DNA from: Psychromonas algarum
GTDB taxonomy: Bacteria; Pseudomonadota; Gammaproteobacteria; Enterobacterales; Psychromonadaceae
Assembly: GCF_004376845.1 (NCBI RefSeq)
Contig: NZ_SNUW01000006.1
Location: 124,001 to 188,000 of the forward strand
DNA: 64,000 bases
Direction of reading: 5' to 3'
A program made the position numbers and the translations under genes. The notes below the pieces were generated by a model. It was not told where the DNA came from. It saw nothing but the letters and a program-made list of their open reading frames with translations, and searched no databases. Below, in pieces: positions 31,219 to 40,790 of the stretch (positions within the stretch are counted from its first letter, which is position 1; each line of letters starts with the position of its first letter).

Positions 31219-32010
31219 ATGAAGAAACTACTTATAACCTGTTTTATTAGTCTTTTATTAACGGCTTGTAGCCATAATAATGAACGCTATCAAATCAGTA
31301 ATGATCATGCTCCAACAGAAATACCTAACCTAGAACATATTGAAAATGTAACCCCACGTTATGAGCCCTTATCTCGAGGCGGTAATAGAGATTACACTGT
31401 TCGTGGTATTGATTATAAAGTTTGGAGAGACATTACAGAACTAACCGAACGTGGTGGCGCATCATGGTATGGTAATAAATTCCATGGGCATTTAACCTCA
31501 AATGGTGAACGTTATAATATGTTTGCCATGAGTGCAGCGCATAAAAATTTACCATTACCAAGTTATGTACAAGTGACAAATTTAGCGAATAAGAAACAGA
31601 TCATTGTTCGAGTGAATGATCGAGGACCATTCCATGAAGGTCGAATTATTGATCTGTCATACGCCGCAGCTAAAAAGCTAGATATATTACAAGCAGGTAC
31701 AGGACAGGTTGAGATTAAGTTATTACACTTCCCTGAAGAAAAACATTTATCTTTATTGGATAAAAAGCAAACAGAAAGCATTAATGGTGTGTTTCATATT
31801 CAATACCTAGTTACATCAAGCGCAGATAAAGCTGCCCTATTGTCAAAAACATTAACTCAAAAGCATAAAGCACCTGCATTTTTTGAGAAAAAGAATAATC
31901 TTTATTTTTTACGTATAGGGCCTTTAACAAGTGAAGCAAAAACTGAAAAATTACTGAGAGCCATACAAAAAGATTATCCCAAAGCTTATATTATTCATCA
32001 GCAACCATAA
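31219..32010 (+). CDS. rlpA: Septal-ring lytic transglycosylase RlpA (lipoprotein)
   Basis: 263 residues. A lipobox LLTAC places the lipidated Cys at residue 17. The double-psi beta-barrel domain contains GGASWYGNKFHGHLTSNGE and VNDRGPFHEGRIIDLS, with the catalytic-type Asp. A SPOR domain occupies about the last 75 residues and targets denuded septal glycan. It lies 5 nt after mrdB. dacA, lipB and lipA, which often follow, are absent here, so the operon ends at rlpA. Confidence 0.93.
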   Translation: MKKLLITCFISLLLTACSHNNERYQISNDHAPTEIPNLEHIENVTPRYEPLSRGGNRDYTVRGIDYKVWRDITELTERGGASWYGNKFHGHLTSNGERYNMFAMSAAHKNLPLPSYVQVTNLANKKQIIVRVNDRGPFHEGRIIDLSYAAAKKLDILQAGTGQVEIKLLHFPEEKHLSLLDKKQTESINGVFHIQYLVTSSADKAALLSKTLTQKHKAPAFFEKKNNLYFLRIGPLTSEAKTEKLLRAIQKDYPKAYIIHQQP

Positions 32011-32034
32011 TCCCCTTCTCATCCTATTTATCTG

Positions 32035-32071
32035 AGAAAGCGTAATAATAACTTTATTAATACGCTTTTCT
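32035..32071 (+). terminator. Terminator of the rsfS-rlpA operon
   Basis: AGAAAGCGTA (32035-32044) can pair with TACGCTTTTCT (32061-32071), with an A/T-rich loop and one bulge. It begins 25 nt after the rlpA stop. Confidence 0.6.
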
Positions 32072-32091
32072 GATTTCCTTTTTAAATAAAA

Positions 32092-32105
32092 TGAACAATC
32101 GTTCA
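32092..32105. promoter_or_regulatory. Repressor-like palindrome overlapping a promoter upstream of the OYE gene
   Basis: TGAACAATCGTTCA is an inverted repeat TGAAC-N4-GTTCA of the shape bound by TetR/AcrR-type repressors. A perfect -10, TATAAT, lies at 32120-32125, and the palindrome covers its expected -35 position. In E. coli the related reductase gene nemA is controlled by the TetR-family repressor NemR. Which regulator acts here is unknown; none is encoded in the window. Confidence 0.5.
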
Positions 32106-32260
32106 GAATATGCCTTGAATATAATCATAAAGGCCATATCTATTAGTTATCACGACTTAAGTTGAATTTTTCACTCTTAATTTATAACAATTGCATTAAC
32201 TATATGAAGTAAATTTTATACACAAAAAACAATTTATTTGAAGCGTTAATGACTATTCCA

Positions 32261-32333
32261 TTAACGAACTTTATAACCAATAAGTGAGTTGGTTTTAAGC
32301 AATAAAATAGAGCGTATTTACTGCGATTGTATT
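32261..32333 (+). repeat. ~73-nt hairpin repeat, copy A
   Basis: The most diverged of three copies (others at 35571-35644 and 47177-47250). It begins TTAACGAACTTTATAAC and ends TATTTACTGCGATTGTAT. The 3' half can form an imperfect hairpin. It sits in the leader between the predicted promoter and the start of the OYE gene. Confidence 0.75.
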
Positions 32334-32352
32334 ACTAACGAAAGGATTTAAA

Positions 32353-33396
32353 ATGTCTATTAATTTACTTACTCCATTTAAATTAAACAATACAATCGAA
32401 CTTAACAACCGCATATTAATGGCACCACTCACACGCTGTATGGCAGACGATAACTTAGTACCAACACAGGCCACGATTGATTATTATGCTCGCCGTGCAG
32501 ACACAGGCTTAATTATTAGTGAAGCAACGATCATTCGCCCTGATGCACAAGGTTACCCAAATACACCAGGTTTATTCACTGACCAACAAATCGAAGGGTG
32601 GAAAAAAGTAACACAGGCAGTACACAAAAATGGCGGTAAAATATTTGCTCAACTTTGGCATGTAGGTCGTGTAGCTCACCCGCATTTTTTTGACGGTGAC
32701 GTTTTTGCTCCCTCGGAAATTGCTGTTGCAGGCTCAGTACCTCGTATGCGCGAGCTAACTTATATTACGCCAAAAGCAGCAACAACAGAGGATATTAAAC
32801 AGTTAGTAGAAGATTATGCAACTGCTGCTAAGAATGCAATTAAAGCAGGTTTTGATGGTGTCGAAATACATGGTGCAAATGGTTATTTAATTGATCAATT
32901 TTTACATCATGCAGCTAACGTTCGTGCAGATGAGTATGGTCAAACACCTGAAAACATGTCACGTTTTGCATTAGAAGTCGTGGATGCCATTATTGCAGCT
33001 ATCGGTGCTGATCGTACTGCTTTACGAGTATCACCAGGTGCTTACTTTAATATGACTGAAGATAATCGCGACCAAGCAGTATTTGATTATTTGTTGCCTC
33101 AATTAGAAACAAGAAAATTAGCTTATTTACATGCAGGTATTTTTGATGACAGTATGCGCTTTGACTCTTTACAAGGTAAAACAACCTCTGAGTATTTACG
33201 CTCAGCTTATAAAGCAACATTAGTGGGTGTAGGTAGTTATCATTTTGAAAGTGCTAAAGAAGCGATTAATAATGATAAATTTGATCTGATTGCAATTGGA
33301 CGTCCACTGATCGCAAATCCAGATTACATTAGCAAAATTACTAAGGGTGAAGTGTTAGTCGAGTACAGTGATGAAATGCTTGCTGAATTAGTATAA
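32353..33396 (+). CDS. Old Yellow Enzyme family ene-reductase (NemA-like)
   Basis: 347 residues, an FMN-dependent (beta/alpha)8 barrel. MAPLTRCMADD, QLWHVGRVAHP, and VEIHGANGYLIDQFLH with the substrate-anion His and Asn (HxxN), followed by RADEYGQ, match NADPH-dependent alkene reductases such as NemA and XenA. These reduce activated C=C bonds in electrophiles like N-ethylmaleimide, and nitro compounds; the exact substrate is unknown. AAAGGA precedes the ATG. The gene stands alone between rlpA and the converging pmbA, with its own promoter and terminator. Confidence 0.9.
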   Translation: MSINLLTPFKLNNTIELNNRILMAPLTRCMADDNLVPTQATIDYYARRADTGLIISEATIIRPDAQGYPNTPGLFTDQQIEGWKKVTQAVHKNGGKIFAQLWHVGRVAHPHFFDGDVFAPSEIAVAGSVPRMRELTYITPKAATTEDIKQLVEDYATAAKNAIKAGFDGVEIHGANGYLIDQFLHHAANVRADEYGQTPENMSRFALEVVDAIIAAIGADRTALRVSPGAYFNMTEDNRDQAVFDYLLPQLETRKLAYLHAGIFDDSMRFDSLQGKTTSEYLRSAYKATLVGVGSYHFESAKEAINNDKFDLIAIGRPLIANPDYISKITKGEVLVEYSDEMLAELV

Positions 33397-33409
33397 ATCG
33401 CAGTAAATA
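33396..33409. repeat. Inverted match to the end of repeat copy A, just after the OYE gene
   Basis: AATCGCAGTAAATA is the exact reverse complement of 32315-32328, the right end of repeat copy A, so the OYE gene lies between two 14-nt inverted sequences about 1.07 kb apart. It begins at the last base of the stop codon. Confidence 0.6.
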
Positions 33410-33414
33410 TAAAA

Positions 33415-33447
33415 AATGAGGCAATCTAGTAGGCAGATTACCTCATT
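33415..33447. terminator. Bidirectional terminator between the OYE gene and pmbA
   Basis: AATGAGG-c-AATCT pairs with AGATT-a-CCTCATT around a 7-nt loop, flanked by an A-run on the left and a T-rich run on the right. It serves two converging genes. Confidence 0.85.
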
Positions 33448-33468
33448 CATTATTTAAAAAATAACACG

Positions 33469-34794
33469 TTATTCACCCGCTATTTTCATTTTCTTAATTA
33501 AAATTGAACCTGTTTTTAAGCTACTTCTTGGATCAATATCAGAGCCCACGGCACAAATATCCATGAACATCTCTTTTAAATTACCCGCAATTGTAATTTC
33601 ATGTACAGGATAAGTGATCACCCCATTTTCCACCCAAAAACCAGCGGCACCACGAGAATAATCACCGGTTACCATATTCACGCCTTGCCCCATTAATTCA
33701 GTCACAAACAAGCCAGTTCCCAACTCTTTTAACATGCCAGCTAGATCTAAACTGCTATCTTTAACAAACCAATTATGAATACCACCCGCATGACCAGTAC
33801 TTTGCAAGCCCATTTTTCGAGCCGCATATCCTGTTAGCAAGTAAGTTTTCAAAAATCCATTATCAATAATATTACGTTTAATGGTACGCCCACCTTCACT
33901 ATCAAAAGGAGAACTCGCAATACCGCCTACAATATGTGGGTCTTCAGAAATAGACATCCAGTCAGGGAATACTTGTGTATCAATTGAATCTAATAAGAAA
34001 GAAGATTTTTTATATAAGCTCGCACCACTGATTGCACTCACTAAATGCCCAAATAAACCACTCGCCATTTCAGGACAGAAAAGCACAGGACTCTCTTGAG
34101 TTTTAATTTTACACGCCCCTAAACGGTCAACAGTGCGTTTTACAGCTTCTTCAGCAACCCACTTAGCAGAATAAAGATCATTCATGTTACGTGCACTGGT
34201 ATAACTGTAATCACGTTGCATTTCACCATTTTCTTGGGCGATTAGAACGCAACTTAAACTATGCCGACTACTCACATAACTTTCTAAAAAACCATTACTA
34301 TTACCGTAAACTTGTAAACTAGTATGACTATTTACACCCGCACCATCAGAATTAACAACACGAGGGTCTAAGCTCAGGGCAATATCTTCACATTGCTTTG
34401 CTAACGCTAATAATTCATCGGTACTTTTACCGCTTGCATGATAAAGATCTAGATCTAATGGGTTTGTCTCTAAAAAAGATTTATCTAATAATCCAGCATA
34501 AGGATCCTGACTTGTGTATTTTGCGATATCAACAGCAGCTTTTACACTAGCAGCAATAGCTTCTTCACTTAAATCAGCAGTAGAAGCGCTACCTTTACGA
34601 TGATCAATATACACACTAATTCCCATCGCACCATCATGATTAAATTCGATATTTTCAACTTCACCTAAACGAGTATTAACAGATATTCCAGCACTTTTAC
34701 CTAATGCAATCTCGGCTTGACTTACACCTAGATCATTAGCAACATTTAGCGCCGTATTAACGGCATTTTCTAGTAACTGTTTCTGTTCAATCAT
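33469..34794 (-). CDS. pmbA: TldE/PmbA metalloprotease subunit
   Basis: 441 residues, near the 450 of E. coli PmbA. The region GVNMVTGDYSRGAAGFWVENG near the C-terminus and SDGAGVNSHTSLQVYGNSNGF (both cited in part) are typical. PmbA pairs with TldD to degrade unfolded peptides and to mature microcin B17 in E. coli; the zinc site belongs to TldD, which is not in this window. It is divergent from darP, its usual neighbour. Confidence 0.94.
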   Translation of the reverse strand: MIEQKQLLENAVNTALNVANDLGVSQAEIALGKSAGISVNTRLGEVENIEFNHDGAMGISVYIDHRKGSASTADLSEEAIAASVKAAVDIAKYTSQDPYAGLLDKSFLETNPLDLDLYHASGKSTDELLALAKQCEDIALSLDPRVVNSDGAGVNSHTSLQVYGNSNGFLESYVSSRHSLSCVLIAQENGEMQRDYSYTSARNMNDLYSAKWVAEEAVKRTVDRLGACKIKTQESPVLFCPEMASGLFGHLVSAISGASLYKKSSFLLDSIDTQVFPDWMSISEDPHIVGGIASSPFDSEGGRTIKRNIIDNGFLKTYLLTGYAARKMGLQSTGHAGGIHNWFVKDSSLDLAGMLKELGTGLFVTELMGQGVNMVTGDYSRGAAGFWVENGVITYPVHEITIAGNLKEMFMDICAVGSDIDPRSSLKTGSILIKKMKIAGE

Positions 34795-34920
34795 GTTTGA
34801 TCACCACAATATAAAATTAAATTTAAGATATGAAATAATAACATGGATTAAGACAAGCATCTTGTGATGATGGTATGATGCGCATAATTATTTAACCCCT
34901 AACGTGATAGACCATAAGCT

Positions 34921-35430
34921 ATGAATAAAAAAGTTGAAGAGATCGTTGAAGAAGAAGAGATCAGTAAGTCACAAATTAAACGTGAAGCTGAAGCTTTAAA
35001 AGATATTGGTCGCCAATTAGTGGCCTTAAATCATAAGCAATTATCACAAATCCCAGCAAGTGATACGTTATTAGAAGGCATTAAAGTTGCTCATAAAATT
35101 TCTAATAAACATGAAGCACTACGTAGACAATTACAATACATAGGTAAAGTATTACGTACTGAAGACATGGAAAAAATTACCGCTAAATTAGATATTTTAA
35201 ATGATAATAATCGTAAACGTACGCATGCTATTGCACATTTAGAATTATTAACTGACCAGTTAATTGAATTGGGTGATGCAAAAATTAATGATGTGTTAGA
35301 GACTTACCCACAACTAGAACGTCAAAAATTACGTCAATTAGTTCGTCAAGCAAACAAAGAAAAGAAACAAGAGAAACCAGCTAAAACAGCTAAAGAGTTG
35401 TTTATTTATTTAAAAATGAATTGTTTATAA
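34921..35430 (+). CDS. darP: Ribosome biogenesis factor DarP (YjgA, DUF615)
   Basis: 169 residues, highly charged and helical. KSQIKREAEALKDIGRQLV near the N-terminus and the region before LRQLVRQANKEKK match the YjgA/DarP family, which associates with 50S precursors. The divergent pairing with pmbA is conserved. A promoter is suggested by TATGAT followed by GCGC near 34875. The start follows a CTAACGTGATAG leader without a strong Shine-Dalgarno. Confidence 0.92.
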   Translation: MNKKVEEIVEEEEISKSQIKREAEALKDIGRQLVALNHKQLSQIPASDTLLEGIKVAHKISNKHEALRRQLQYIGKVLRTEDMEKITAKLDILNDNNRKRTHAIAHLELLTDQLIELGDAKINDVLETYPQLERQKLRQLVRQANKEKKQEKPAKTAKELFIYLKMNCL

Positions 35431-35570
35431 ATAATTAAACCGGCTAAAAATATCTATTATTTCTACTACTTTTAAGCACGTTAAAGGTTTGATCTAAGGC
35501 TAGTAGCTTTTGCCCCTGGTCTTTTTAATGCCAGGTTAGAATTTTAAAAGCTAAATTTAAATGTGATGCC

Positions 35571-35644
35571 TTAACGAAATTTATAACAAAGAAATGAGTT
35601 ATTTTAAGCAGTAAAATAGATCAGCTATTTACTGTGATTGGTAT
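35571..35644 (+). repeat. ~73-nt hairpin repeat, copy B
   Basis: Best-preserved copy. It begins TTAACGAAATTTATAAC and ends TGATTGGTAT. CAGTAAAATAG pairs with CTATTTACTG (one bulged A, loop ATCAG) to form a strong hairpin. It lies in the 339-nt gap between darP and the converging carB. Confidence 0.85.
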
Positions 35645-35714
35645 GATTGTACCTCAATGTAAATTCCTCGAAATATTCCGCCTAAATGCATTGATACACA
35701 CGGGAAAGGTAGCT

Positions 35715-35746
35715 AAAAAAACCACTTCAAATTGAAGTGGTTTTTT
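35715..35746. terminator. Bidirectional terminator after carB and darP
   Basis: AAAAAACCACTTCA pairs with TGAAGTGGTTTTTT around a very short AT loop, with A-run and T-run flanks suited to both strands. It lies 24 nt after the carB stop. Confidence 0.9.
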
Positions 35747-35769
35747 ATTTTCAAATTAATAGTTAAAGG

Positions 35770-38700
35770 TTAACCATTAATGCGCTTATGTAATTCTTGA
35801 ACAGAGTTAACTGTCGCATCATCAGCAGTCGGGTCAGCAGTATGTGCCTGACAAGTCGCAAATGCTCCGTTTAACGTAGTTGTATAGTCTACTTTATAAC
35901 GTAATGCTGCACGACGTAGTTGACGAGAATCTTCAATCGCAATTCGCCCTTCTGTTGTATTAACAATGTATTTGTATTCATCATTTTTAATACGGTCAAG
36001 AATATGCGGACGACCCTCTTGTACTTTATTAACAAGACGAGCAGTGATACCTGCATCTTGTAAAATAATCATGGTACCGTGAGTTGCATCTAGTTCAAAA
36101 CCTAGATCAAGAAGCTGTTGTGCAAGTTTAGCAACACGTTTCTTATCACTATTACGCACAGAAATAAGTGCACGACCAACACTTGCTACTTCTTTTGTAG
36201 AACCCAGCTCAGCTTTTGCATATGCTTCAGCAAAAGTAACACCAGCTCCCATTACTTCACCAGTTGAACGCATTTCAGGACCTAAGATTGGATCAGAACC
36301 CGGGAATTTGTTAAATGGTAATACCACTTCTTTAACAGAGTAGTATGGTGGGATAACTTCTTTTGTCACACCTAATTCTTTAAGTGTTTTACCCGCCATA
36401 ACACTTGCACCAATTTTAGCAATTGGAACACCTGTTGCTTTAGATACAAACGGTACTGTACGTGCAGCACGAGGATTTACTTCAATCATGTAAACTTCAT
36501 TATCTTTAACAGCAAGTTGTGTATTCATTAAACCAACAACACCTAGCTCTAATGCTAATGCTTTGATGTAACCGCGCATTTCATCTTGAATTTCAGTACT
36601 TAATGTATAAGCAGGTAATGAACATGCCGAGTCACCAGAGTGAACACCCGCTTGCTCGATATGCTCCATAATGCCACCGATAACCACATCGGTACCGTCA
36701 CAGATAGCATCGATATCCACTTCAACCGCGTCATCTAAGAAACGGTCAAGAAGAACAGGTGATTCGTTAGAAACACTGACAGCTTCTTTAAAGTAACGAC
36801 GTAAGTCGGTTTCGTCATATACGATTTCCATCGCACGACCACCTAATACATACGAAGGACGTACAACTAATGGGTAACCAATACGTGTAGCTGATTCAAC
36901 TGCTTGCTCAAGTGTTGTTACTGTGTCATTTTCAGGTTGTTTAAGGCCTAAACGCTCAACTACTTGTTGGAAGCGTTCACGGTCTTCTGCACGGTCAATC
37001 GCTTCTGGAGAAGTACCAATAATAGGTACGCCAGCCGCTTCAAGTGCACGAGCTAATTTCAGTGGAGTTTGACCACCATATTGCACAATCACACCTTTAG
37101 GGTTTTCAACACGTACGATTTCAAGTACATCTTCTAATGTAATTGATTCGAAGTATAAACGGTCTGATGTATCATAATCTGTAGAAACAGTTTCAGGATT
37201 ACAGTTAACCATAATTGTCTCAAAACCATCTGCACGCATTGCCATCGCCGCATGTACACAACAGTAATCAAATTCAATACCTTGACCGATACGGTTAGGA
37301 CCGCCACCAATAATCATGATCTTGTCATTATCAGTAGGGTTCGCTTCACATTCTTCATCGTAAGTAGAGTACATGTAAGCAGTATCAGATGAGAATTCAG
37401 CAGCACAAGTATCAACACGTTTGTAAACCGGATGTAAGTTAAATTTCTCACGTAATTTACGTACTTCAGCTTCCGTAATACCAACTACAGATGCGATACG
37501 ACTATCAGCAAAACCTTTACGTTTAAGACGTTTAAGTACATCTTCATCTAATGCACGTAAACCACCTTCAGCTAGTTTTTTCTCTTCAAGTATCAAATCT
37601 TCGATTTGTACTAAGAACCAGTTATCGATCATCGTGATGTTATGAATTTCTTCCATTGTCATACCTAAACGGAATGCATCACCGATGTACCAAATACGCT
37701 CTGCACCTGCTTCACGTAATTCGTATAATACTTTTTCTTTGGCACCTTCATCGTTTAAGTCAACCATTGGACTGAAACCATCAGCGCCAACTTCTAAACC
37801 ACGAAGTGCTTTTTGTAATGATTCTTGTTGGTTACGGCCGATTGCCATTACTTCACCAACTGATTTCATTTGTGTTGTTAAACGGCTATTTGAATTAGCA
37901 AACTTCTCGAAGTTAAAACGAGGAATTTTTGTTACAACGTAATCGATAGTTGGTTCAAATGATGCTGGTGTTTTACCGCCAGTAATATCATTTTGCAATT
38001 CATCAAGCGTGTAACCAATCGCTAATTTTGCAGCGATTTTAGCAATCGGGAAACCCGTTGCTTTTGATGCTAATGCAGATGAACGTGATACACGTGGGTT
38101 CATTTCAATGAGAACCATACGACCGTCTGCAGGGTTGATACCAAACTGAACGTTTGAACCACCTGTTTCAACACCAATTTCACGTAGTACAGCTAGAGAA
38201 GCATTACGCATTAATTGGTATTCTTTATCTGTTAGCGTTTGTGCTGGTGCAACAGTAATAGAGTCACCCGTATGAATACCCATTGGGTCGAAGTTTTCAA
38301 TCGCACAAACAATAATACAGTTATCATTTTTATCGCGAACGACTTCCATTTCATACTCTTTCCAACCGATTAATGATTCATCAATCAATAATTCGCTTGT
38401 TGGAGATAGGTCTAAACCATTTGAACAAATATCGTCAAATTCTTCTTTGTTGTACGCGATACCACCGCCCGTTCCACCCATGGTAAAAGACGGACGAATA
38501 ATACAAGGGAAACCCACTTCGTCTAATACGCCGTAAGCTTCTTCCATTGAATGTGCGATACCTGCACGTGGACACTCAAGTCCAATTTTTTTCATGGCGG
38601 TGTCAAAACGACTACGGTCTTCAGCTTTATCAATTGCGTCTGCTGTCGCACCAATCATTTCAACATTGTATTTTGCTAATACGCCCTTTTCTTCAAGCTC

Positions 38701-39000
38701 TAATGCACAGTTAAGCGCTGTTTGACCGCCCATTGTTGGTAATACTGCACATGGACGTTCTTTTGCGATAATTTTTTCTACTACTTCCCAGTGAATTGGT
38801 TCGATGTAAGTTGCATCGGCCATTTCTGGATCCGTCATAATAGTAGCCGGGTTAGAGTTAACTAATACAACACGGTAACCTTCTTCTCTTAATGCTTTAC
38901 AAGCTTGCGCACCTGAGTAATCAAATTCACAGGCTTGACCGATAACAATCGGACCTGCACCAATAATTAGGATAGTTTTTAAGTCATTACGTTTTGGCAT
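35770..39000 (-). CDS. carB: Carbamoyl phosphate synthase large subunit
   Basis: 1076 residues, full length. Two ATP-grasp halves are visible: [22 protein letters not shown] and [19 protein letters not shown] mark their starts (quoted in part), with [20 protein letters not shown] and [20 protein letters not shown] in the carboxylate-amine ligase sites. The C-terminal MGS-like domain carries allosteric control. It makes carbamoyl phosphate for arginine and pyrimidines with ammonia from CarA. It follows carA by 57 nt. Confidence 0.98.
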   Translation of the reverse strand: MPKRNDLKTILIIGAGPIVIGQACEFDYSGAQACKALREEGYRVVLVNSNPATIMTDPEMADATYIEPIHWEVVEKIIAKERPCAVLPTMGGQTALNCALELEEKGVLAKYNVEMIGATADAIDKAEDRSRFDTAMKKIGLECPRAGIAHSMEEAYGVLDEVGFPCIIRPSFTMGGTGGGIAYNKEEFDDICSNGLDLSPTSELLIDESLIGWKEYEMEVVRDKNDNCIIVCAIENFDPMGIHTGDSITVAPAQTLTDKEYQLMRNASLAVLREIGVETGGSNVQFGINPADGRMVLIEMNPRVSRSSALASKATGFPIAKIAAKLAIGYTLDELQNDITGGKTPASFEPTIDYVVTKIPRFNFEKFANSNSRLTTQMKSVGEVMAIGRNQQESLQKALRGLEVGADGFSPMVDLNDEGAKEKVLYELREAGAERIWYIGDAFRLGMTMEEIHNITMIDNWFLVQIEDLILEEKKLAEGGLRALDEDVLKRLKRKGFADSRIASVVGITEAEVRKLREKFNLHPVYKRVDTCAAEFSSDTAYMYSTYDEECEANPTDNDKIMIIGGGPNRIGQGIEFDYCCVHAAMAMRADGFETIMVNCNPETVSTDYDTSDRLYFESITLEDVLEIVRVENPKGVIVQYGGQTPLKLARALEAAGVPIIGTSPEAIDRAEDRERFQQVVERLGLKQPENDTVTTLEQAVESATRIGYPLVVRPSYVLGGRAMEIVYDETDLRRYFKEAVSVSNESPVLLDRFLDDAVEVDIDAICDGTDVVIGGIMEHIEQAGVHSGDSACSLPAYTLSTEIQDEMRGYIKALALELGVVGLMNTQLAVKDNEVYMIEVNPRAARTVPFVSKATGVPIAKIGASVMAGKTLKELGVTKEVIPPYYSVKEVVLPFNKFPGSDPILGPEMRSTGEVMGAGVTFAEAYAKAELGSTKEVASVGRALISVRNSDKKRVAKLAQQLLDLGFELDATHGTMIILQDAGITARLVNKVQEGRPHILDRIKNDEYKYIVNTTEGRIAIEDSRQLRRAALRYKVDYTTTLNGAFATCQAHTADPTADDATVNSVQELHKRING

Positions 39001-39057
39001 CTGAAATTACCTTTTTATATCTGTTCAATGTTTTCGAATAACAATGTATTCGATTAA

Positions 39058-40194
39058 CTAGGCGTTTTTGTACTGTTCAATCAACTCAATAAAATGATCA
39101 AATAGTGGTGCTGCATCATGTGGACCCGGGCTAGCCTCTGGGTGACCTTGGAAACTAAATGCAGCTTTATCAGTACGATGAATGCCTTGTAGTGAACCAT
39201 CAAACAATGACACATGCGTCGCACGTAAGTTTGCCGGTAATGTTTTTTCGTCAGCAGCAAAACCATGGTTCTGGCTGGTGATCATAACAACGTCACGATC
39301 TAAGTCTTTCACTGGGTGGTTAGCACCATGATGTCCAAACTTCATTTTCACAGTTTTTGCACCACTTGCTAAAGCAAGTAATTGATGTCCTAAACAAATA
39401 CCAAATACTGGAATATCTGTTTTTAAGATCTCTTGAATTGCTTCGATTGCATAAGTACATGGTTCTGGGTCACCAGGGCCATTTGATAAGAAAATACCAT
39501 CTGGATTCATTGCAAGTACTTCGGCCGCTGGCGTTTGTGCAGGTACAACGGTTAATTTACAATCACGGTCAGCTAACATACGTAAAATATTACGTTTAAC
39601 ACCGTAGTCATAAGCAACAACATGATATTTACAATCTGTTTTTGGCTCAGGTAAACCACCGGTTAATGTCCAGCTACCTTGAGACCATTCGAATGATTCC
39701 GCCGTAGTCACTTCTTTGGCTAAGTCCATTCCTTTCAAACCAGGGAATGCTTGAGCTTGTGCTAATGCAGAAGCTTCATCAATATTTTCACCAGCAATGA
39801 TACAGCCTGCTTGCGCACCTTTTTCACGTAAAATACGTGTTAACTTACGAGTATCGATGTCTGCGATACCAACTACGTTACGTGCTTTTAAGTAATCGCT
39901 TAATGATGCTTGATTACGGAAATTGCTTGCTAATAAAGGTAAATCGCGAATAACTAAACCACAAGCATGAATTGATGGCGATTCTTCATCTTCATCATTA
40001 GTACCTGTATTACCGATATGGGGATAAGTGAGTGTTACAATTTGGCGTGCATAAGATGGATCAGTCAGTATCTCTTGGTAACCCGTCATTGACGTATTAA
40101 ATACAACTTCTCCAACAGAACTTCCATCGGCGCCGATTGAAACGCCTTTAAATACAGTCCCATCTTCCAATACTAGTATTGCAGAATGACTCAA
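39058..40194 (-). CDS. carA: Carbamoyl phosphate synthase small subunit
   Basis: 378 residues from a TTG start at 40194, chosen because GGAGG lies 5-6 nt upstream and because [14 protein letters not shown] aligns with the N-terminus of E. coli CarA. A TTG at 40213 would add seven residues and put the ribosome binding site inside the gene. The class I glutaminase triad region is visible: [11 protein letters not shown] with the nucleophile Cys, and [11 protein letters not shown]. It supplies ammonia to CarB through an intersubunit tunnel. Confidence 0.96.
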   Translation of the reverse strand: MSHSAILVLEDGTVFKGVSIGADGSSVGEVVFNTSMTGYQEILTDPSYARQIVTLTYPHIGNTGTNDEDEESPSIHACGLVIRDLPLLASNFRNQASLSDYLKARNVVGIADIDTRKLTRILREKGAQAGCIIAGENIDEASALAQAQAFPGLKGMDLAKEVTTAESFEWSQGSWTLTGGLPEPKTDCKYHVVAYDYGVKRNILRMLADRDCKLTVVPAQTPAAEVLAMNPDGIFLSNGPGDPEPCTYAIEAIQEILKTDIPVFGICLGHQLLALASGAKTVKMKFGHHGANHPVKDLDRDVVMITSQNHGFAADEKTLPANLRATHVSLFDGSLQGIHRTDKAAFSFQGHPEASPGPHDAAPLFDHFIELIEQYKNA

Positions 40195-40549
40195 GTTAAC
40201 CTCCGTGAAAAACAATTAAATGATATTTTTTATAATCTGAGTGAGGCCATGCAGGAGCATTTTTTCACCAGAAAATAATAAAATTTGGCAAATTCCGTGC
40301 ATTTTATAGATTTTCTCTTTAATTAACCATTCAAATTTTAACTTTTAAGGAAATAATTCATTAATCTAATAATTTATTTGTATTTCTAAAGAGGTATTAG
40401 ATAACTGAACAGAGGTTTGAGATCAAAATTAGTCTAATTTAGTGTTAAAACCGTTCAAAACATATGACAAAAAGAGGAAAAAAGAGTAGCGTTACTAGCT
40501 TAATAGCAGTGACTGCTTATTATTAGAATAAGCAGTAACCAATTGATTT
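40195..40549. other. carAB upstream region
   Basis: No gene is visible. It must contain the carAB promoter, read on the minus strand. Candidate elements there are TGAAT-containing segments near 40323-40335 and 40350-40361 that only partly resemble ArgR boxes and are not spaced like a normal pair. There is also a perfect 8-bp inverted repeat, ATCTAATA (40364-40371) and TATTAGAT (40395-40402). I cannot assign arginine or pyrimidine control with confidence. Confidence 0.4.
40512..40536. terminator. Hairpin downstream of the small membrane protein gene
   Basis: ACTGCTTATT and AATAAGCAGT form a perfect 10-bp stem with loop ATTAG, 13 nt beyond the stop of the 38-codon gene. There is no U-tract, so it may be a weak terminator or an mRNA 3' stabiliser. 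Confidence 0.5.
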
Positions 40550-40666
40550 TTAAGATAGCACCTTAATTAGAGTTAAAACTGCAGGTGTTAACGGAATTAA
40601 AAATACAACCAATATAACTAGAAAATGGCGTAGGCTAAATGGGTCTTTAAAATTTTCTTCTGACAC
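40550..40666 (-). CDS. Small single-pass membrane protein, 38 residues
   Basis: Not a recognised family. The GTG at 40664-40666 has a near-ideal AAGGAGAG ribosome binding site 4-6 nt upstream, and 38 codons follow to TAA. The product starts MSEENFKDPFSLRHF (charged) and continues as one hydrophobic helix (FLVILVVFLIPLTPAVL) ending TLIKVLS. The size and layout recall small accessory subunits of respiratory complexes, but I see no specific match to CydX, CcoQ or NapE. A perfect FNR box lies 30 nt upstream of the start, with a TATGAT hexamer (minus strand, 40719-40714) beyond it, so oxygen-linked control is likely. It is divergent from pepD. Confidence 0.65.
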   Translation of the reverse strand: MSEENFKDPFSLRHFLVILVVFLIPLTPAVLTLIKVLS

Positions 40667-40695
40667 AGTGCTCTCCTTAGTGCGCTATTTAAAAA

Positions 40696-40709
40696 TTGAT
40701 CTAAATCAA
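40696..40709. promoter_or_regulatory. FNR box between the small membrane protein gene and pepD
   Basis: TTGATCTAAATCAA is a perfect match to the FNR consensus TTGAT-N4-ATCAA. For the minus-strand gene it lies at or just downstream of the start site predicted from TATGAT at 40719-40714, which would suggest repression. For pepD it lies about 50 nt upstream of a start site expected from TATAAA at 40747-40752. Which gene it serves cannot be decided from sequence. Confidence 0.7.
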
Positions 40710-40790
40710 TAAGATCATAGCGTAAAACGCTTAGGGTTTACACCATATAAAACAGAGGTTACGCCTCTTTTAAGAGATATAGGTCTATTT

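Noticed and set aside
40323..40361. ArgR-box pair upstream of carA
   Set aside because: Two TGAAT-type half matches exist, but the partner halves are poor and the 27-nt spacing is not the usual 21, so I do not call them.
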